Shown piece after piece: positions 37,445 to 49,640 of a DNA stretch of 64,000 nucleotides. The notes beneath the pieces were generated by a model. That model worked only from the letters and a program-made list of their open reading frames with translations. It was not told where the DNA came from and made no database searches. Each line of letters begins with the position of its first letter. Position 1 is the first letter of the stretch. The position numbers and the translations under genes were made by a program. Source of the stretch: Plectrocnemia conspersa. Taxonomy: Eukaryota > Arthropoda > Insecta > Trichoptera > Polycentropodidae. The stretch is taken from positions 124,001-188,000 of the forward strand of contig VTFK01000408.1 in NCBI GenBank assembly GCA_009617715.1, written 5' to 3'.

Positions 37445-40004
37445 GTGAGAATCAAGTATTGTTTTATAATAGTTGTAACATTTGTTTTTATTCTCTTGCT
37501 TAATCAGCATTTATTCGAAGTGTTCCGTTTAGCTCATCTTAAAATTACAAAAAGTTCATACTGATTTAACAGAGTTGTGTAAAATCTTATTATCCGTTCC
37601 ATTTTAAAGTTGACTTTGTGTATAATCAAGCTTCTTAGCTAGTATGTATCACTAGATGTCGAGTTAGAAGAAATTGACATAAACTTGGTTGACAACGTTG
37701 TTAAAGAATTTACGCTTTTTTTCTTAAGGTGTTTTAAATTTAATTCATCTTTTAAATGTCCTGTTTAATAAAAGTGTTCATAACATTGTATATTAATGTA
37801 CTAATCAAGTCATATCATTACATGTAACGTAAGGTTCAAAAGGGACAAGTTTTTATATGAACTCATTTTTTGATCGATGCATATACCCTTTAATATCGTT
37901 TCGCAAAATATCGAGCACTTTAACTAATGGACGCTGGAGTAGCGGCTTCTTTTTTATCTTCTTCGTACGCTCATGAAAGCCTTTGATCGTTATACATATT
38001 AAATTAAAAGCATATCAATCTATATGGTTCGATGATTTTTTTGGGACTCGCACCTGGCGTATCATTCTAATATAAGGCGTACAAAAAACATATAATTTTA
38101 ATATATGCCTTATCAATTCTTATGTTGAACCGCAACGTTCGATAACGCCGGTATCGGAACGAGTTAACGGCTCGTTAACGCACATCGAGGGTAGCTTTTC
38201 TTTTTAAATTTTGACCTTAAAGCAGCAGAATGATGATACTCAAAATTTGAGACGCACGTGCGGGATCGAGTTGCAGCGGATGTTGAACAACTGTCCCGAA
38301 CACGTGTACAAGTGGGGTGTCGAGTCTAAAATGTTAAAAAAATTTGAATGACATAGGGAAGTTTTCAGCATATATTTAATTTGACATTCAAGGACATTAA
38401 TGCTTATTATTATATAAATTGAAAATAGATATAAATCTAATTTTTAGATTGTCATTATTAGATCAAATATTTTTTATTGAATAGTGCAATTCTATGCCGT
38501 TTCATTGTCGCAGTAGGATTATAGTGCGCTGCCTTTGAAATACAAAACCGAGCTAAAAGGGTTTGTCGCAGGTTTTCGCGATTTTACAAATCCATTGTCG
38601 CACCTCTATAATCTCCTTTTATTGCCCCAAATTCGTTGTAATTGAAAAGATTCGTTTCTAATTCACATAATACAATTCCTTCTATATATCATCGAACGTT
38701 ATCTGAGATCGTACTTAAATTTGGGATTCATTATTCTGTACAACCCATGTCAAACAACCTATCCTCATATCTCACAAAAACACGCTGTTAATTTAAAAGA
38801 TTAACGAACAAACAACAACATATTTTTATCTGTAATGATAATGCTAAAAAATATGCATAAACATTGTTTATGCGTGGGTTTTACTTGGAAACATCTGTCG
38901 ATTGATATAAATAAATTAAAATTATATATAAAATATTAATTCTTCATATTATACTATTTTTTGTTTTGGTTTGTTATAATCAGATGCTTAAAATCATGTA
39001 AAAAGTACTGTATGTGTGATTTACATGAGCTTATCGAGCTTTTGCTATCTCGGTACTGTTATCGCGCTGACCATAACCGCAGTTTCCTGTTTTATATATG
39101 TACGCTGTGTTTTTAATTTATATATTATGTTCGTACCCAAATAAATTATATATTTATTTGTTAACAATTGTTATATTAAAAGTGTTTGTAAATAATAATA
39201 AACGATAAGGAAAATTACGAACGAATTCGCTTCGCAGAAAAGCGAAAATTTGGTTAAAAATAACCGAGGAAAAACTCCAGTTTTTATGATTGTTGCGTAC
39301 TTTTAAAGCGATTTTACAGAATAAGTACTACTTTTTATAACATAATCGAGTTCATTTATATATTTTTTCAGTCTTATGAAACGTAAAAATAACGATACAT
39401 TTTTATTACATTATTTATTATAAACTTCGTAAGTTCAGTGAATGAAACAAATTAATTTTTAAAATATATGCATAATTGAAGAATTAAATTTACGTAATTT
39501 GAAAATAATATCACCATTGTAATGGACACATACAAATTTGGTATACCCTGAACTATTGTTCATACTACAAAAACTAAAAAGAAAAACAATTAAAAAAAAC
39601 GCCAATATCTTGTTAACTTTTAGTATTAAAATTCGATTGAACGAAAGCTCGTTTCAAGCTCATACACTTTTAATAGTCCTAAACAAAAGGCACTGATGGG
39701 TTAAAACAAAAATATTTTGATAATGTGCGATCTATAGTAAAAGCTATTTCAATTTTTATTAAGCATAAATTCATTCCTTCTTTAAACTTTCTCTTATGAT
39801 GCAAAAAAAAATCATTGTGCTCCGGCGATGTATATCTCAGTGTACATGTATAAATTAATTATTTAAAATTTGAAAAACATAAGTCCAAACGCAACAATTA
39901 TTTTGTAATTATTCTGTATAATTGCAGAAGATACAGAACGTAAAACAATATTGAACATATGTGGGCAAATATCCCTTTAGTGCGAATTTTGACGTATTGA
40001 TTAA
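37445..40004. other. AT-rich intronic stretch
   Basis: No gene recognised. A GC-richer patch at 38130-38330 holds repeated GTTAAC palindromes (CGAGTTAACGGCTCGTTAACG). Positions 39820-39860 (GGCGATGTATATCTCAGTGT) resemble the GTGTACATCGCAGTAAAGG block at 40130-40300 and 59310-59330, suggesting a decayed repeat. Confidence 0.4.
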
Positions 40005-40068
40005 TTGATGCCCAATTTTGCTGACATTAAATTTGCTACTGTCACTTTCGATTATTACTTACATATTG

Positions 40069-40300
40069 TAATTAATGTAATGTCTATAATTTTAACATTA
40101 TATTCGAGATATTTACATAATAAAATGACATGTACACTCGGTGTACATCACAGTAAAGGAAATGTAAATGTTTTTTTTTACTCATTTTTTATCCAAGTGA
40201 AATTAATTAACGTAATGCCTAAAATTTTAACATCATATTCGAGATATTTACATAATAAGATAACATGTACACTCGGTGTACATCGCAGTAAAGGATTTTA
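40069..40300 (+). repeat. Tandem duplication, 135-bp period, with a TGTACAC palindrome
   Basis: Two direct copies. Each contains TATTCGAGATATTTACATAA (40101 and 40236), then ACATGTACACTCGGTGTACA and CAGTAAAGGA. The core TGTACACTCGGTGTACA is a near-perfect palindrome in both. A 98-codon open frame runs through the array and is therefore internally repetitive, and is probably not a gene. A related block without the duplication is at 59305-59335. Confidence 0.75.
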
Positions 40301-40319
40301 ATAAAAAAATTATCTAATT

Positions 40320-41975
40320 GTATTACTTATTAAGTTAACTTATGTCTTTTCTACTAACTACCACTAATGTCTTTCGAGATATTAAAAATATAATTCAGAT
40401 CTAAACACATGATTAATATTGGTTTTTCCATCTTTTCATGTTGCCATTATTTAAAAAAAGCATATGCGTGATATTAAATAATCTAATATATCACTCAGAT
40501 TCAATAATAAATTATGTAGTATCCATCTTATGAAATAAATATAGGAAATCAAAAATTAACATTAGATATGTCATTACGTACAATATATTTAATTAAATGT
40601 GTAGTATTAGAGAGCAAATAAATATCTACAAGGTTAGTTTTACAAAATCATTATTAGATTAAGGGGAAGCATCTTTTGAAGTTTGGTTGTTTTCGTGACA
40701 CCATTGGTTGTTATTTCGATTCTTTAATGTATCATTTTGTTAAGTTACTCAATTTTTTTCTATAATTAAAATATACTGATATTTTAACAAAGCGCATTTA
40801 TTTTAATACATTACTTTCTATATTGTCACCGCATTATCATTAAACTATACATGTTTTTCTCTCGTGTTTATTATTATTTTGAAGTTGTTCTCGCGCAGCT
40901 GTATTATCGTTATTTTCAGCTTATCACATTCCACGGTCAGCGTGTCGAACGAGTCAAAGTGATAACAAATATCAATCCGAAAAGTTCAGGACTCGTTGAT
41001 AAAAAAATATGTATATTAATATATCGGCAAGGTCGCGGGGGCATTAATTATGATCTGCCTTCAACCACCTGGCCGACCCAGGTACCTGTGCGCCACATGC
41101 CTGATGCTGAAGTCAGGATCTTGGGGCCGGATGTTGGTACACGTGTCCCGAACGTGCGTTAAACGCTCCTCCACTCTGTTGGTTTATATTTAAACTCTTG
41201 ACACATATTATACTTTCGCGTCTTGTTTTGCTTTTATGGCGGACGCCGACGAAAATAGATTTGATGAGTGTCAAATATGAACGAGTTAATTAAAAATATT
41301 TATATTTTATATTGATTCGACGGTGATTTTTTTGTAAGGTATAATAGTTTTTAAAACATGCCATTTGGTTGACTCGAGGGTGCTTGTGAACTTTTGAACC
41401 TCTGCGGTCATTGATGATGACAGGAGATGCACTCGAGACCCTCGAGTGTTCTTCTCTATAAAGGCGTATACGTACACAGATCTTTTTATATCGATACCCA
41501 AAAAAAGCTTTACATCTTTGCTATGTATGAAAGATATATAAATCAAGTTATTTTATATAGATGGAGGCTTTTCCTGTGCAAGTTGATCTGGGTGTATTGC
41601 ACTTATATGTATATGTGTTTGTCGAGTCTAACTGTTCATTGACGGGAAATCGCATAATGAGGAGATTTTCTAGTAATGAGAAATCTTGTGGTGTCAATTC
41701 TTATTAATGTTATTTTATTATTAATTAATTAACCAATCAGTACATACAAATGTATTTAAGGAAAAAATCTAAGAGTGATAATAAAAATGTGACGAATAAA
41801 ATTCCCTTGAATTTCTAATTGAAATATGCCTTTATTCGAAAATATAAATTAAAATAAAACCCGCAATTAACAAAGAAAATATAATAAATTATATCAGTAA
41901 ATTTTGGGCAAGAAGTCATAGTATTTCATTAAATGACATTCATTTTTCTGGTCAAATTTAAGGTAGTCCCTGTTT
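40320..41975. other. Intronic stretch with a GC-rich patch at 40910-41170
   Basis: The patch includes an acceptor-like TTATTTTCAG at 40910-40919 and frames open on both strands (to 41162 on +), but no combination gives a convincing phase-1 pnt exon. At 41430-41450 there is a palindrome CACTCGAGACCCTCGAGTG with two XhoI-type CTCGAG cores. Otherwise A/T-rich. Confidence 0.35.
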
Positions 41976-41977
41976 AG

Positions 41978-42200
41978 AATTCACGTCAAAAGCAACAAAA
42001 TCGTGCCGTCGCCATCGCAGTGGAAGCACTCTGTTACCTAGCGTTCATATTAGGACTTTTTATAACAATATTACGAATATATTAGGACTTTTTATAACAA
42101 TATTACAATAAGTTTTCAGAAGTCAAAAATCCACGTCAAAAGCAATAAAATCGTGCCGTCGTCGTCGCAATGGAAACGCTCGTTACTGAGCGTTCGATCT
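41978..42200. repeat. Long-hairpin repeat family (HP), copy 3, rearranged to direct repeats
   Basis: Two arms of the HP family lie head-to-tail instead of inverted: CACGTCAAAAGCAACAAAAT at 41982 and CACGTCAAAAGCAATAAAAT at 42134, each followed by CGTGCCGTCG and a GCGTTC end. Between them is a 32-bp-period duplication of TAGGACTTTTTATAACAATA (42051 and 42083); that stretch is the reverse complement of sequence at 23606-23630 in copy 1. Confidence 0.75.
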
Positions 42201-42399
42201 TTTAAATTATGGATTAAAGTTGTTTTATCTATTTATATAAATACTATTTCAGGGAAAGTTCAAGATATACTCCCACATAATACAGTATTAGCTTTTTTAA
42301 ATTTTCATATAAAAGCATGACTGACTATTTTAACCCGATGACGGGATGTAGCAACATACATAAATGTGCAGTTCAAATTTGCGACCATGCTTATTTATA

Positions 42400-42840
42400 T
42401 CGAAGGGATGAAAAAATCCTGGACAGTTTTATAATCCACCGCCTTCACTGTTCCGTCGATAAAGTGGATACCTTCCATTCCGGAATATATGAAGCACCCC
42501 CAGCTCATTTAGCTATCTGGATTTCGCACAGTTGCTTGGAGACATTTTTTGTTCTATCTTTAGGCACATTGACAATGAAAGTACTCGCTTTTCCCGAATA
42601 TTTTTTTTTGCTCCCATCACAAAGTGTCACTTCCTCAATTTAAATACTGATGTATTGCACCTATTTTGTAAAAGTAATCGACGAATATACGATAATATCG
42701 CAATCAAATTGTGAACAATTTGGCATTTATTTTTTATAAATATTATCATGCTAAAATCTGTCAATTTTCTAGGTAATTACTCAAACACAATATAGACCTA
42801 CCCCTAAATGAGTAATAAAAGGTAATATAATGTTTGAATT
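42400..42840. repeat. Dispersed repeat family R3, copy 3
   Basis: Contains GGACAGTTTTATAATCCACC, GATAAAGTGGATACCTTCCA, a TTCCGGAATATATGAAGCAC motif and GTTGCTTGGAGACATTTTTT, then AAATCTGTCAATTTTC and ACTCAAACACAATATAGACC. Open frames at 42317-42643 and 42532-42714 fall inside the repeat and are discounted. Confidence 0.68.
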
Positions 42841-43403
42841 TGGCTTGAATTAAGAGAACTGATGTTTTAATGGTACACATTTTGGCTACAATACTTTTCT
42901 AAAGTAAAAAAATATGGGTCATAAATGAGTGCTTCAATTAATGGTTTAATTCTAATGTCACGTTCAACTCGTCTTGCGTTTTACTATTTTATTTTGTTTA
43001 AGTTAAATACATATCTTTTTATATCTGTGGTGTTTCTTTCATAAATCGACAATCCTCACAGTTTGAGAACTTGCAGGCTAAACAAGTTTGCGCAACGCAG
43101 CGCGTGTTTATTTCCGGCGAGGCCGGTATTGTCTCCATTTCCGCCCAATCTCCACGTATACCATACAAGTTTCGTGTACAACACGCCCCAACGCTTCTGT
43201 CTCCCTATCGAAATCCCCGTTTACAATCATACTCGCCACAGACATCCCTTATCTAAAAAAAATATTAAAGTTAATGATAACTTCATGAACGATTTGAGGA
43301 AGCGCCAGAGTCGTCAACCTCTAACGATCCAGTCGGATTACTCAATTAAGAACTTTTTATATCATGCAGATAATGACCGGTATCCGGGCAGTGCGTGGCC
43401 ATT

Positions 43404-43592
43404 TTAAGCACACAGACACTCGATACGTTTTTGGTGAATAAACTCAGATTTTTCTTTAGCTTTTGAACAACCTTTACAGACCGGATACGGAGAGGGTAAC
43501 TCGATATCGATCGGGTCACGTGCAATGAACGCCACTCCCCGCTTATTGGATAGGGATGCTGCAAGACTTTTCTCGGAAGATGTGCTTTTCAT
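43404..43592 (-). CDS. Candidate small gene, 62 codons (tentative)
   Basis: A minus-strand ATG-to-TAA frame in a GC-rich intronic island. The ATG has A at -3. The product starts MKSTSSEKSLAASLSNKRG, has an acidic/proline middle (DPIDIELPSPYP) and a cysteine-bearing end (VCKGCSKAKEK, then ECLCA). No signal peptide or known domain is evident. An overlapping second minus frame and the + frames at 43063-43407 are also open, so composition may explain it. It reads more like a protein than its neighbours do, but I do not recognise it. Confidence 0.2.
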   Translation of the reverse strand: MKSTSSEKSLAASLSNKRGVAFIARDPIDIELPSPYPVCKGCSKAKEKSEFIHQKRIECLCA

Positions 43593-43599
43593 ACTAACA

Positions 43600-45464
43600 A
43601 TGCGTTTTCAGTTCTTATTGTGTATGTACTAGCGTCAAAAAAACTTTATATGCTTCTATTCTTTTCAAGTTCTTATCTACAATATTTTATTATACGTAGC
43701 TCGTATCAATTCTCAAAAATGTCCTTGATGTGTTATACTTCACAGTGCACGATTCACCCTTCAAATTAACATACTATATGCTAATTTTGTGTTAGTATGA
43801 AATATTAAAAAATAAAATACATAATCAGAATATTAATCGTAAAGGTGTCAATCTTTTTTTTATAGTACCTATATTAGAATTGATTTACCTCTATTGAGGA
43901 GATAAAATCTGAATCTATCGAAGGACTTGCGTGTGATTTTGCGTATTCAATAGACGCGTGCATTTTTTTTACGACCTGTACGCCAAATTATATCTATAGT
44001 ATGTTGATTGAATAAGTCATAGACGCGGTTATTAAAAATCCTTATATGCGATTTTTATCGTATATTTCGCCGATGGCGCCGAAATTGTTGACGACTTCTG
44101 CATTGCAAAGTAACGAAATGAGACATTTCTATTCCGGGGCGGAAATTTGTCTTAGATGCGTTTTGCTTCTTGAATAAATATTAAATTCTGTGCTGCAGTT
44201 AGTTATCTTTCAGATGATTTGTAAGCAATTCAAACTCTACAAGAATAGCATCATCGAGCTATTTTTAGGTGCTCGTTTTTTTATTGATCAATTCGGGGTA
44301 AAATAATATAATTTTTCATCAGCAGTGTCACCAATTTTACTTTTATTATTTTTTTTTAGATTGAAATACAATTTGTTTGTTTATCATTGAATATTTTATC
44401 AATGACACTTACTCGCTATAATATCTTGTTGTTACTCGCTCGTAAAAAGCCAACCAAACTAACCATAAAAACATTTATATTTTAAGGTACATCCGTCTGT
44501 TTAATGTATTTTTTATGATTAAAAAAACCTGTACCTCTACAATTTAATCTCGGTACGTTATTTTGGCCCTTGATAATATATCCTTTTAATATTAGTATCA
44601 ATCTTTTTTTATTTTTTTAATTTAAATTTTTCAATGTAATAATGTTTTCTCCATATTGACTTACATTACGTTTGAAGCAGCCCTTTGAGTTTCTTTCAAA
44701 GCTTAGTATTTCTAGACATTTGACAATGGTCCTAAAATACATTGATCGTTAATCGCATTAAAATTTATTTTAATGAGTTTATGATTGACAATGCTTTCTT
44801 TTTAATAAACGCCATTCTACCTGCTTTAAATTAAATATTCCAAAACATAAAATAAGCAGTAGTTCCGTCTTATCTTATGATGCGATATTTTTAGTAGTCA
44901 CAATCTATTCATATCATCATTAGACACCCAAGTGCCATAAAATTCAATATAACCCCTATTAGGCTTTTTATGTATTTCCCCCTTATCTAATGCCTAATTG
45001 ACTGACCATAATCGGCGTCGATGTGGGCCACTGGCATAACGATTTTGATTCGCAATCTGATCACGATCTTCGGCAGACGCCGTGTGCGTACGTGGACAAT
45101 TTGCACGCGAATATTCCATTGTCGCCAAGTTCAAGGATAACACAAGTAGCGACGCCCAACATTTTCATTCGCAGACTGAAAGAGTCTTGACCCCGGCGCG
45201 AACCTTGACAAAAGCCTTTTTTAAAGGTTTCGTAAATAAGCGCACACAGACAATTCTCCCACAGTCGAGACAATGAAGCGCCGACATTTAAATTACATCG
45301 TCGTTCTGATTTTTTTACGACTTTTTATTATGATCACGTCTATACATATACATATGCAGGTGTTGGCGACTATCCGCAGACTTCTTTACTGTGTTATGTT
45401 AAGGGCACACTACATAGCCTTCAGCGACTGCCTTCTAATACATAGACTTCAATCAGAATATATG
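43600..45464. other. Intronic stretch with a conserved-looking island at 45000-45290
   Basis: Mostly A/T-rich. The island at 45000-45290 is open on both strands over about 200 bp without recognisable domains. A 70-codon frame starting at ATG 45273 has a hydrophobic N-terminus, but its last codons and stop are supplied by the inverted repeat of the adjacent Tc1 element, so it is unlikely to be a real gene. Confidence 0.35.
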
Positions 45465-45466
45465 TA

Positions 45467-46228
45467 CAGAGGTGTGACAAAATAATTGGACCACTCTAAC
45501 ATTTCACATATTTTGATATTTTATATTTTTTAAGTAACTAATGTAGGAAATAAAATTTGTGCGTTAAAAGATTTGACACGTTACTAGGCAATGATTCTTA
45601 ACAAAAAATTAATGATTATATGTATACCAAAAAAGTTACAGATTGTATTCAGTGTGCAGCACTTTGTGGTTCTGTCAAAACATTTAGATAAAATAATTTT
45701 AATCTCTTTCTAAACTATCACCCATATCATAATTGTTCGTAATTTGTGGATTAATTCGATTGTATTTAATAATTTTTATCTGGTGTAAAACAATGATTTT
45801 TATATAATAGCTTAAGCAAAAAATATTGCTGTTGAAGTAAAAATTGCTATTTGTACTTTACTTAGGAAAGAAACTCATAATTATCGAGAAAGAGCTCTAA
45901 AATTTAACGTGATGAGAATAAAAAAAATGTGAGCATTTATTTAGAAAGCAACCATCATATACAAGTTCATAAATACTAAACATTGAAAACACGTGGCTAA
46001 ACAACCCAAAAAACTATAATAGTGAATATTGAGAATATGCCAAAAAAAGAAACATATTTTTACAGTCTAAAAGAGTTACTTGATAATATTTTTTTAAATT
46101 AAAAATGTCTGAAAATAGGTTGTTTGTGTAAAAACATTATTTTTATTTTTTTAAATTACATAAAAGTATGTAGAAACAACAAACATATGAAAAATAATGT
46201 TTGGTCCAATTATTTTGTCACACCTCTG
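45467..46228 (+). mobile_element. Tc1-like deletion derivative with TA target duplication
   Basis: The ends are inverted copies of CAGAGGTGTGACAAAATAAT followed by TGGACC, each flanked outside by TA (45465-45466 and 46229-46230), the Tc1/mariner insertion signature. The element is 762 bp, about half the usual Tc1 length. Inside, at about 45820-45900, a remnant resembles the Tc1 N-terminal helix-turn-helix (VEVKIAICTLLRKETHNYRE), followed by unreadable sequence. The catalytic region is gone, so it is non-autonomous. Confidence 0.93.
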
Positions 46229-46230
46229 TA

Positions 46231-47300
46231 TATGTTTTTTAATTATTTGTATCGGAATATTTTGATTTTTAATTTCTTGATGAATATTGCACTTCAGTGT
46301 TCAACACCCCGATGTACTGCTGCAGTATCTATAGCTCATTATGCGCTTTTTTTGGTAAAATTCATACAAAATAATGAACAAAACTAATTTGTAATTGCTG
46401 AAATTCAAAAAATTATCCATATTTCCTTTTAATATTATGCAGCTGTGGATTTTATCAATACATAGTATTAATTTATCTCTCTTTTAAATCAATACGAATA
46501 ATGTTTAATTTTAAGTTTGTTCAAGTATTTTATTATGGTAATATTTTTAAGCATACCGAGTTGTAGTTACTGTAATCCATTGCTGGCAATAAATTCCACA
46601 TCAATTAAAACTTAATTAGTGTTTTTGGTAGCAGGAATAATTAATAAGTCTGAAACATTTAATGCTCTATTATTTTTTAAATAAAAATAAATAGTCTTGA
46701 TATTTTTTCGATTCTTTATAACTTTAAAAATATATTCGAATATTTGAAAACTGTACTTCTATCTTAATTAAGCCCATATTTAGGCCTTGAAATATGTTAC
46801 CATGAAGTGATTCAATCAAATGCGACTTATTTATTGTCACTGTGAATGCAATATAAATTTAGAATAGAAGTAGCTTGAAGCTAAGGGATAAATCACTAGT
46901 AATCAGATTAAACATATTTAATCCTATAAATAGGATCGTCTTCGATGTCCTAAAAACCACAAGTTCTTAGTAGATCAATTAGTGGCATTATATGAATACT
47001 TGTTTTACCATATTTTCTTGAAAAAAATTTATTGCAAGACATTTTTTTATTTATTGTTATAATTTTGAATCTTCCGTAAAATTTGCATGATTTTGGTGTG
47101 TTAGTCAAATAAAAAGATTTTAGAAATTAATTTTAATAAGTATAATTTTTGGAGTAGTGTCGTTTCTTATAAAGCTCAAGTTCAAGTCTATAACACGACC
47201 ATTTCCTTGTTCTTAATCTTAATGTATATTATTCTGAATAATCTGATTTCATTGTTATTTCAAATTAGAAACTTACAGTTCGATTAAGAATAGTACTGTC
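46231..47300. other. AT-rich intronic stretch
   Basis: No gene or repeat recognised. Several short A/T-rich frames are not considered coding. Confidence 0.45.
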
Positions 47301-47307
47301 ATTTTAT

Positions 47308-47735
47308 CGTGCCAGTGGTATAACTTTGTAACTAATATCTGTTTTCGAATCCCATTTGGATCCGTGTTTTTCAATTTTTATCGTGTCTGAGAGATCAGAA
47401 TTAGTGTTTATTATATAATTATAATTTCGATCTATCATCATAGATTAGGTTTTTCTAGATGTTCCTAATCTCACTAATTCTAAAATAAAATCGAACTTGG
47501 TGGCGTATAGTTACGTCTATTGATTGTAGGCTATAATAATAATTCATAATTAAAAAATATATGTTTGATTTCAGTCTGGTGTCTCACTACATACTTAGTA
47601 GTTGTTGATTGTGTTGACCCGGTTGTAACGCTTGTAACCTGTTAAGTTGCAATAGAAGATTACAATAAATAAAATATTTAAAGACATAACCACTGAATTG
47701 ACTATGTATTAAATTGAAAGCTTCAAAACGATCAC
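47308..47735 (+). repeat. tRNA-derived SINE, copy 7, with shared 3' flank
   Basis: One of the two best copies. A-box-like GTGCCAGTGGTATAA, B-box-like TTTTCGAATCCCATTTGG, body GTGTCTGAGAGATCAGAATT, then CTAATCTCACTAATTC, TTTCAGTCTGGTGTCTCAC and GTTGTAACGC. Beyond the A-rich end, GACATAACCACTGAATTGAC and TTCAAAACGATCACTTTC are also present after copy 8 (to about 49640). Either the repeat unit extends this far or the two loci are part of a segmental duplication. Confidence 0.86.
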
Positions 47736-47810
47736 TTTCGGTCTCGTCGTCACGCGCCCATTGTGGTCTTCTCAACATCCCTTCGCCGTCGCTAATATAT
47801 TCTTCCCATA

Positions 47811-48263
47811 ATGCGTCCGGCTTCATTGCCACTCACTTGCCTTAACTGCCCCAGTGATTACCAACTTTTTTCGAGACCGGTCCGCGCTTTTCCCATAGCC
47901 GATGACGCATTCTCCGCGGCCATTGTCTCCTCCATTCAATTTACGGGCAATTTATTTCAACACACACATTTATACGTATATATGAAAATTGTGTTCAATT
48001 TTCAATTTATGCGCGTCCTTTCAACGTGTGCACTTGTCCGCGTCGACCTTGGAAAAATCCTGATCCATATAAAGCGACTTGAGAACCGTTTTAATTTATA
48101 TATTGTGGTCGGTCTGATCTTGGCGAAGCTCTCGAAGCTCATTTCAGTGATCTCGCGTCGGATAAGACCGATGGAAAGGATCGAGTCTGTCATATATGTG
48201 AATGAGCAGTTCACACGTGATGATTATCTTATGGCTATAAATGTCATGAAGGTTTTTATATAA
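47811..48263 (+). CDS. Candidate intronic open reading frame, 150 codons (tentative)
   Basis: The longest open frame in the window, ATG to TAA, in a GC-richer island that begins at about 47740. Deduced features: two cysteines near the N-terminus (LTCLNCPSDYQ), a hydrophobic segment around residues 96-110 (LYIVVGLILAKLSKLISVIS) and a charged end (MERIESVIYVNEQF). No known family is recognised. The ATG context is weak and nothing shows splicing or a poly-A signal. A 150-codon frame can arise by chance in 64 kb, so a conserved non-coding island is an equal alternative. Confidence 0.2.
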   Translation: MRPASLPLTCLNCPSDYQLFSRPVRAFPIADDAFSAAIVSSIQFTGNLFQHTHLYVYMKIVFNFQFMRVLSTCALVRVDLGKILIHIKRLENRFNLYIVVGLILAKLSKLISVISRRIRPMERIESVIYVNEQFTRDDYLMAINVMKVFI

Positions 48264-49145
48264 ATATTTTTACAAAGCTTTGTAAAACCAATGTGCAATT
48301 GCACGACGTTTATTATGATCGTTAAGGTAAAAAAGCATGTTTTTTATAAATATGATTACTACTTCATTTATATCTTGATATTGTAAGTTGTCGCACTTTT
48401 CCACAAGTCGCTTGTAGATAATGTAATTGTGGTACAAGTTTTTATCATAAACTAGCGTTGCAAGCTAATCAAACCGGCGATAAACCATGTATATAAAGTA
48501 ATATAACTTAATAGCTGACCTACCCTAACTGTTAATATATTTACATATTTACTCAAATGTAATTATTATTAATTAAGTTATAAATCAGTACTAGTACGAT
48601 AAACCGCTGGTTTAAAATCAATCAATTTTAATTAAGGTAATTGTAGGACCGCATTTAAAACATATGAAATCTAAGCTAGTCTCTTTTTAGTTTCTCTATA
48701 TTCCATTAAACTAGTTGGTGAAAAACTTATTGCACGTGCTTTATTAGGTGAGCTACTATGTATATAGGTCGGAAACTTTTCCACGCTAAAGTTTTCGTTA
48801 TCATTTCCCGTAAAAATAAACGTATAATTACATATTTTAAGAAAGTGTTAAGCTGAGTTTTTATACCGAAATCATTAACTGTTATTTTATTAAAATAAAA
48901 TGTCTATAATCAAAATATAAATATTTCAGTAAGATAGAGCTAAAGTTTATTTGGCCAAAAAAGTTTAAAGTTGTAGAAAAATACGGTTTTAATAAAAACT
49001 GTGAAAACTATTTTTCCGCCATAGATTTTATGATACTATTTTTTTAATATCAGTGATTAAAATATTATAAAAGGAACATTTAAAGCGGTTATTAGATAAA
49101 CTTTTATATGAAGACACAACAAAACAAACTATTATGGTTTGAGAA
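48264..49145. other. AT-rich intronic stretch
   Basis: Nothing recognised between the island and the next SINE copy. Confidence 0.45.
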
Positions 49146-49149
49146 AAGT

Positions 49150-49640
49150 AATATTCTCGTAACTAATATCTGAAAGACCTGTGTTCGAATCCTATATGAA
49201 CCCTGGTGCTCTTCAATTTTGATCATGTTTGCAAGATCGGAATTTGTGATTATTATTAAATTATAATTCCAATCGATCATCACACATTAGGTTTTCCTAG
49301 ATTTTCCTAAACTCACAAATCCTAAAATAAAATCGAGTTAGATGGTGTATAGTTTAATATATTTATTGATTGTAAGCTTTCAGTCTGGTGTCTCCCTTCA
49401 TACTTAATAGTTATTGATTGTGTTTTACCCGGTTGTAACGCATTGGACTAACGTATGTTATGCTGCAAGCGGAAAACTAACAATAAATTAATAAAATACT
49501 CTTCTCACTTGAATTTAAGAAATTGTAAAAAAATGTCTTTATATAGTTTTGGAATATTACAATAAAAAATAAATATGTAAGGACATATTCACTGAGTAGG
49601 CTATGTAATAATTAAAAGTTTCAAAACGATCACTTTCCTA
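49150..49640 (+). repeat. tRNA-derived SINE, copy 8, with shared 3' flank
   Basis: B-box region GACCTGTGTTCGAATCC, body with TCGATCATCACACATTAGG and TTTTCCTAGATTTTCCTAA, tail TTTCAGTCTGGTGTCTCCC, GTTGTAACGCATTGGAC and GTATGTTATGCTGCAAG, ending in AATAAAATACTCTTC. The following GACATATTCACTGAGTAGGC and GTTTCAAAACGATCACTTTC match the flank of copy 7. Confidence 0.86.

Noticed and set aside
40005..40301. 98-codon protein
   Set aside because: The frame lies across a direct nucleotide duplication with a palindrome; its internal repetition follows from the DNA repeat.
40910..41162. Further P2 exon after acceptor TTATTTTCAG
   Set aside because: The phase-1 reading stops after 25 codons with no suitable donor; other frames do not join the phase-1 exons.
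42317..42643. 108-codon protein
   Set aside because: Falls inside dispersed repeat R3; the other copies do not keep the frame.
43071..43256. Terminal exon on + reading AKQVCATQRVFISGEAG
   Set aside because: The acceptor lacks a pyrimidine tract and three + frames are open together, so composition explains it.
45273..45485. Small secreted or membrane protein with hydrophobic N-terminus
   Set aside because: Its end and stop come from the Tc1 inverted repeat, and no splice, promoter or family evidence exists.
47308..47370. tRNA gene
   Set aside because: A- and B-box-like motifs are present but no cloverleaf can be folded, and the sequence is a multicopy SINE head.
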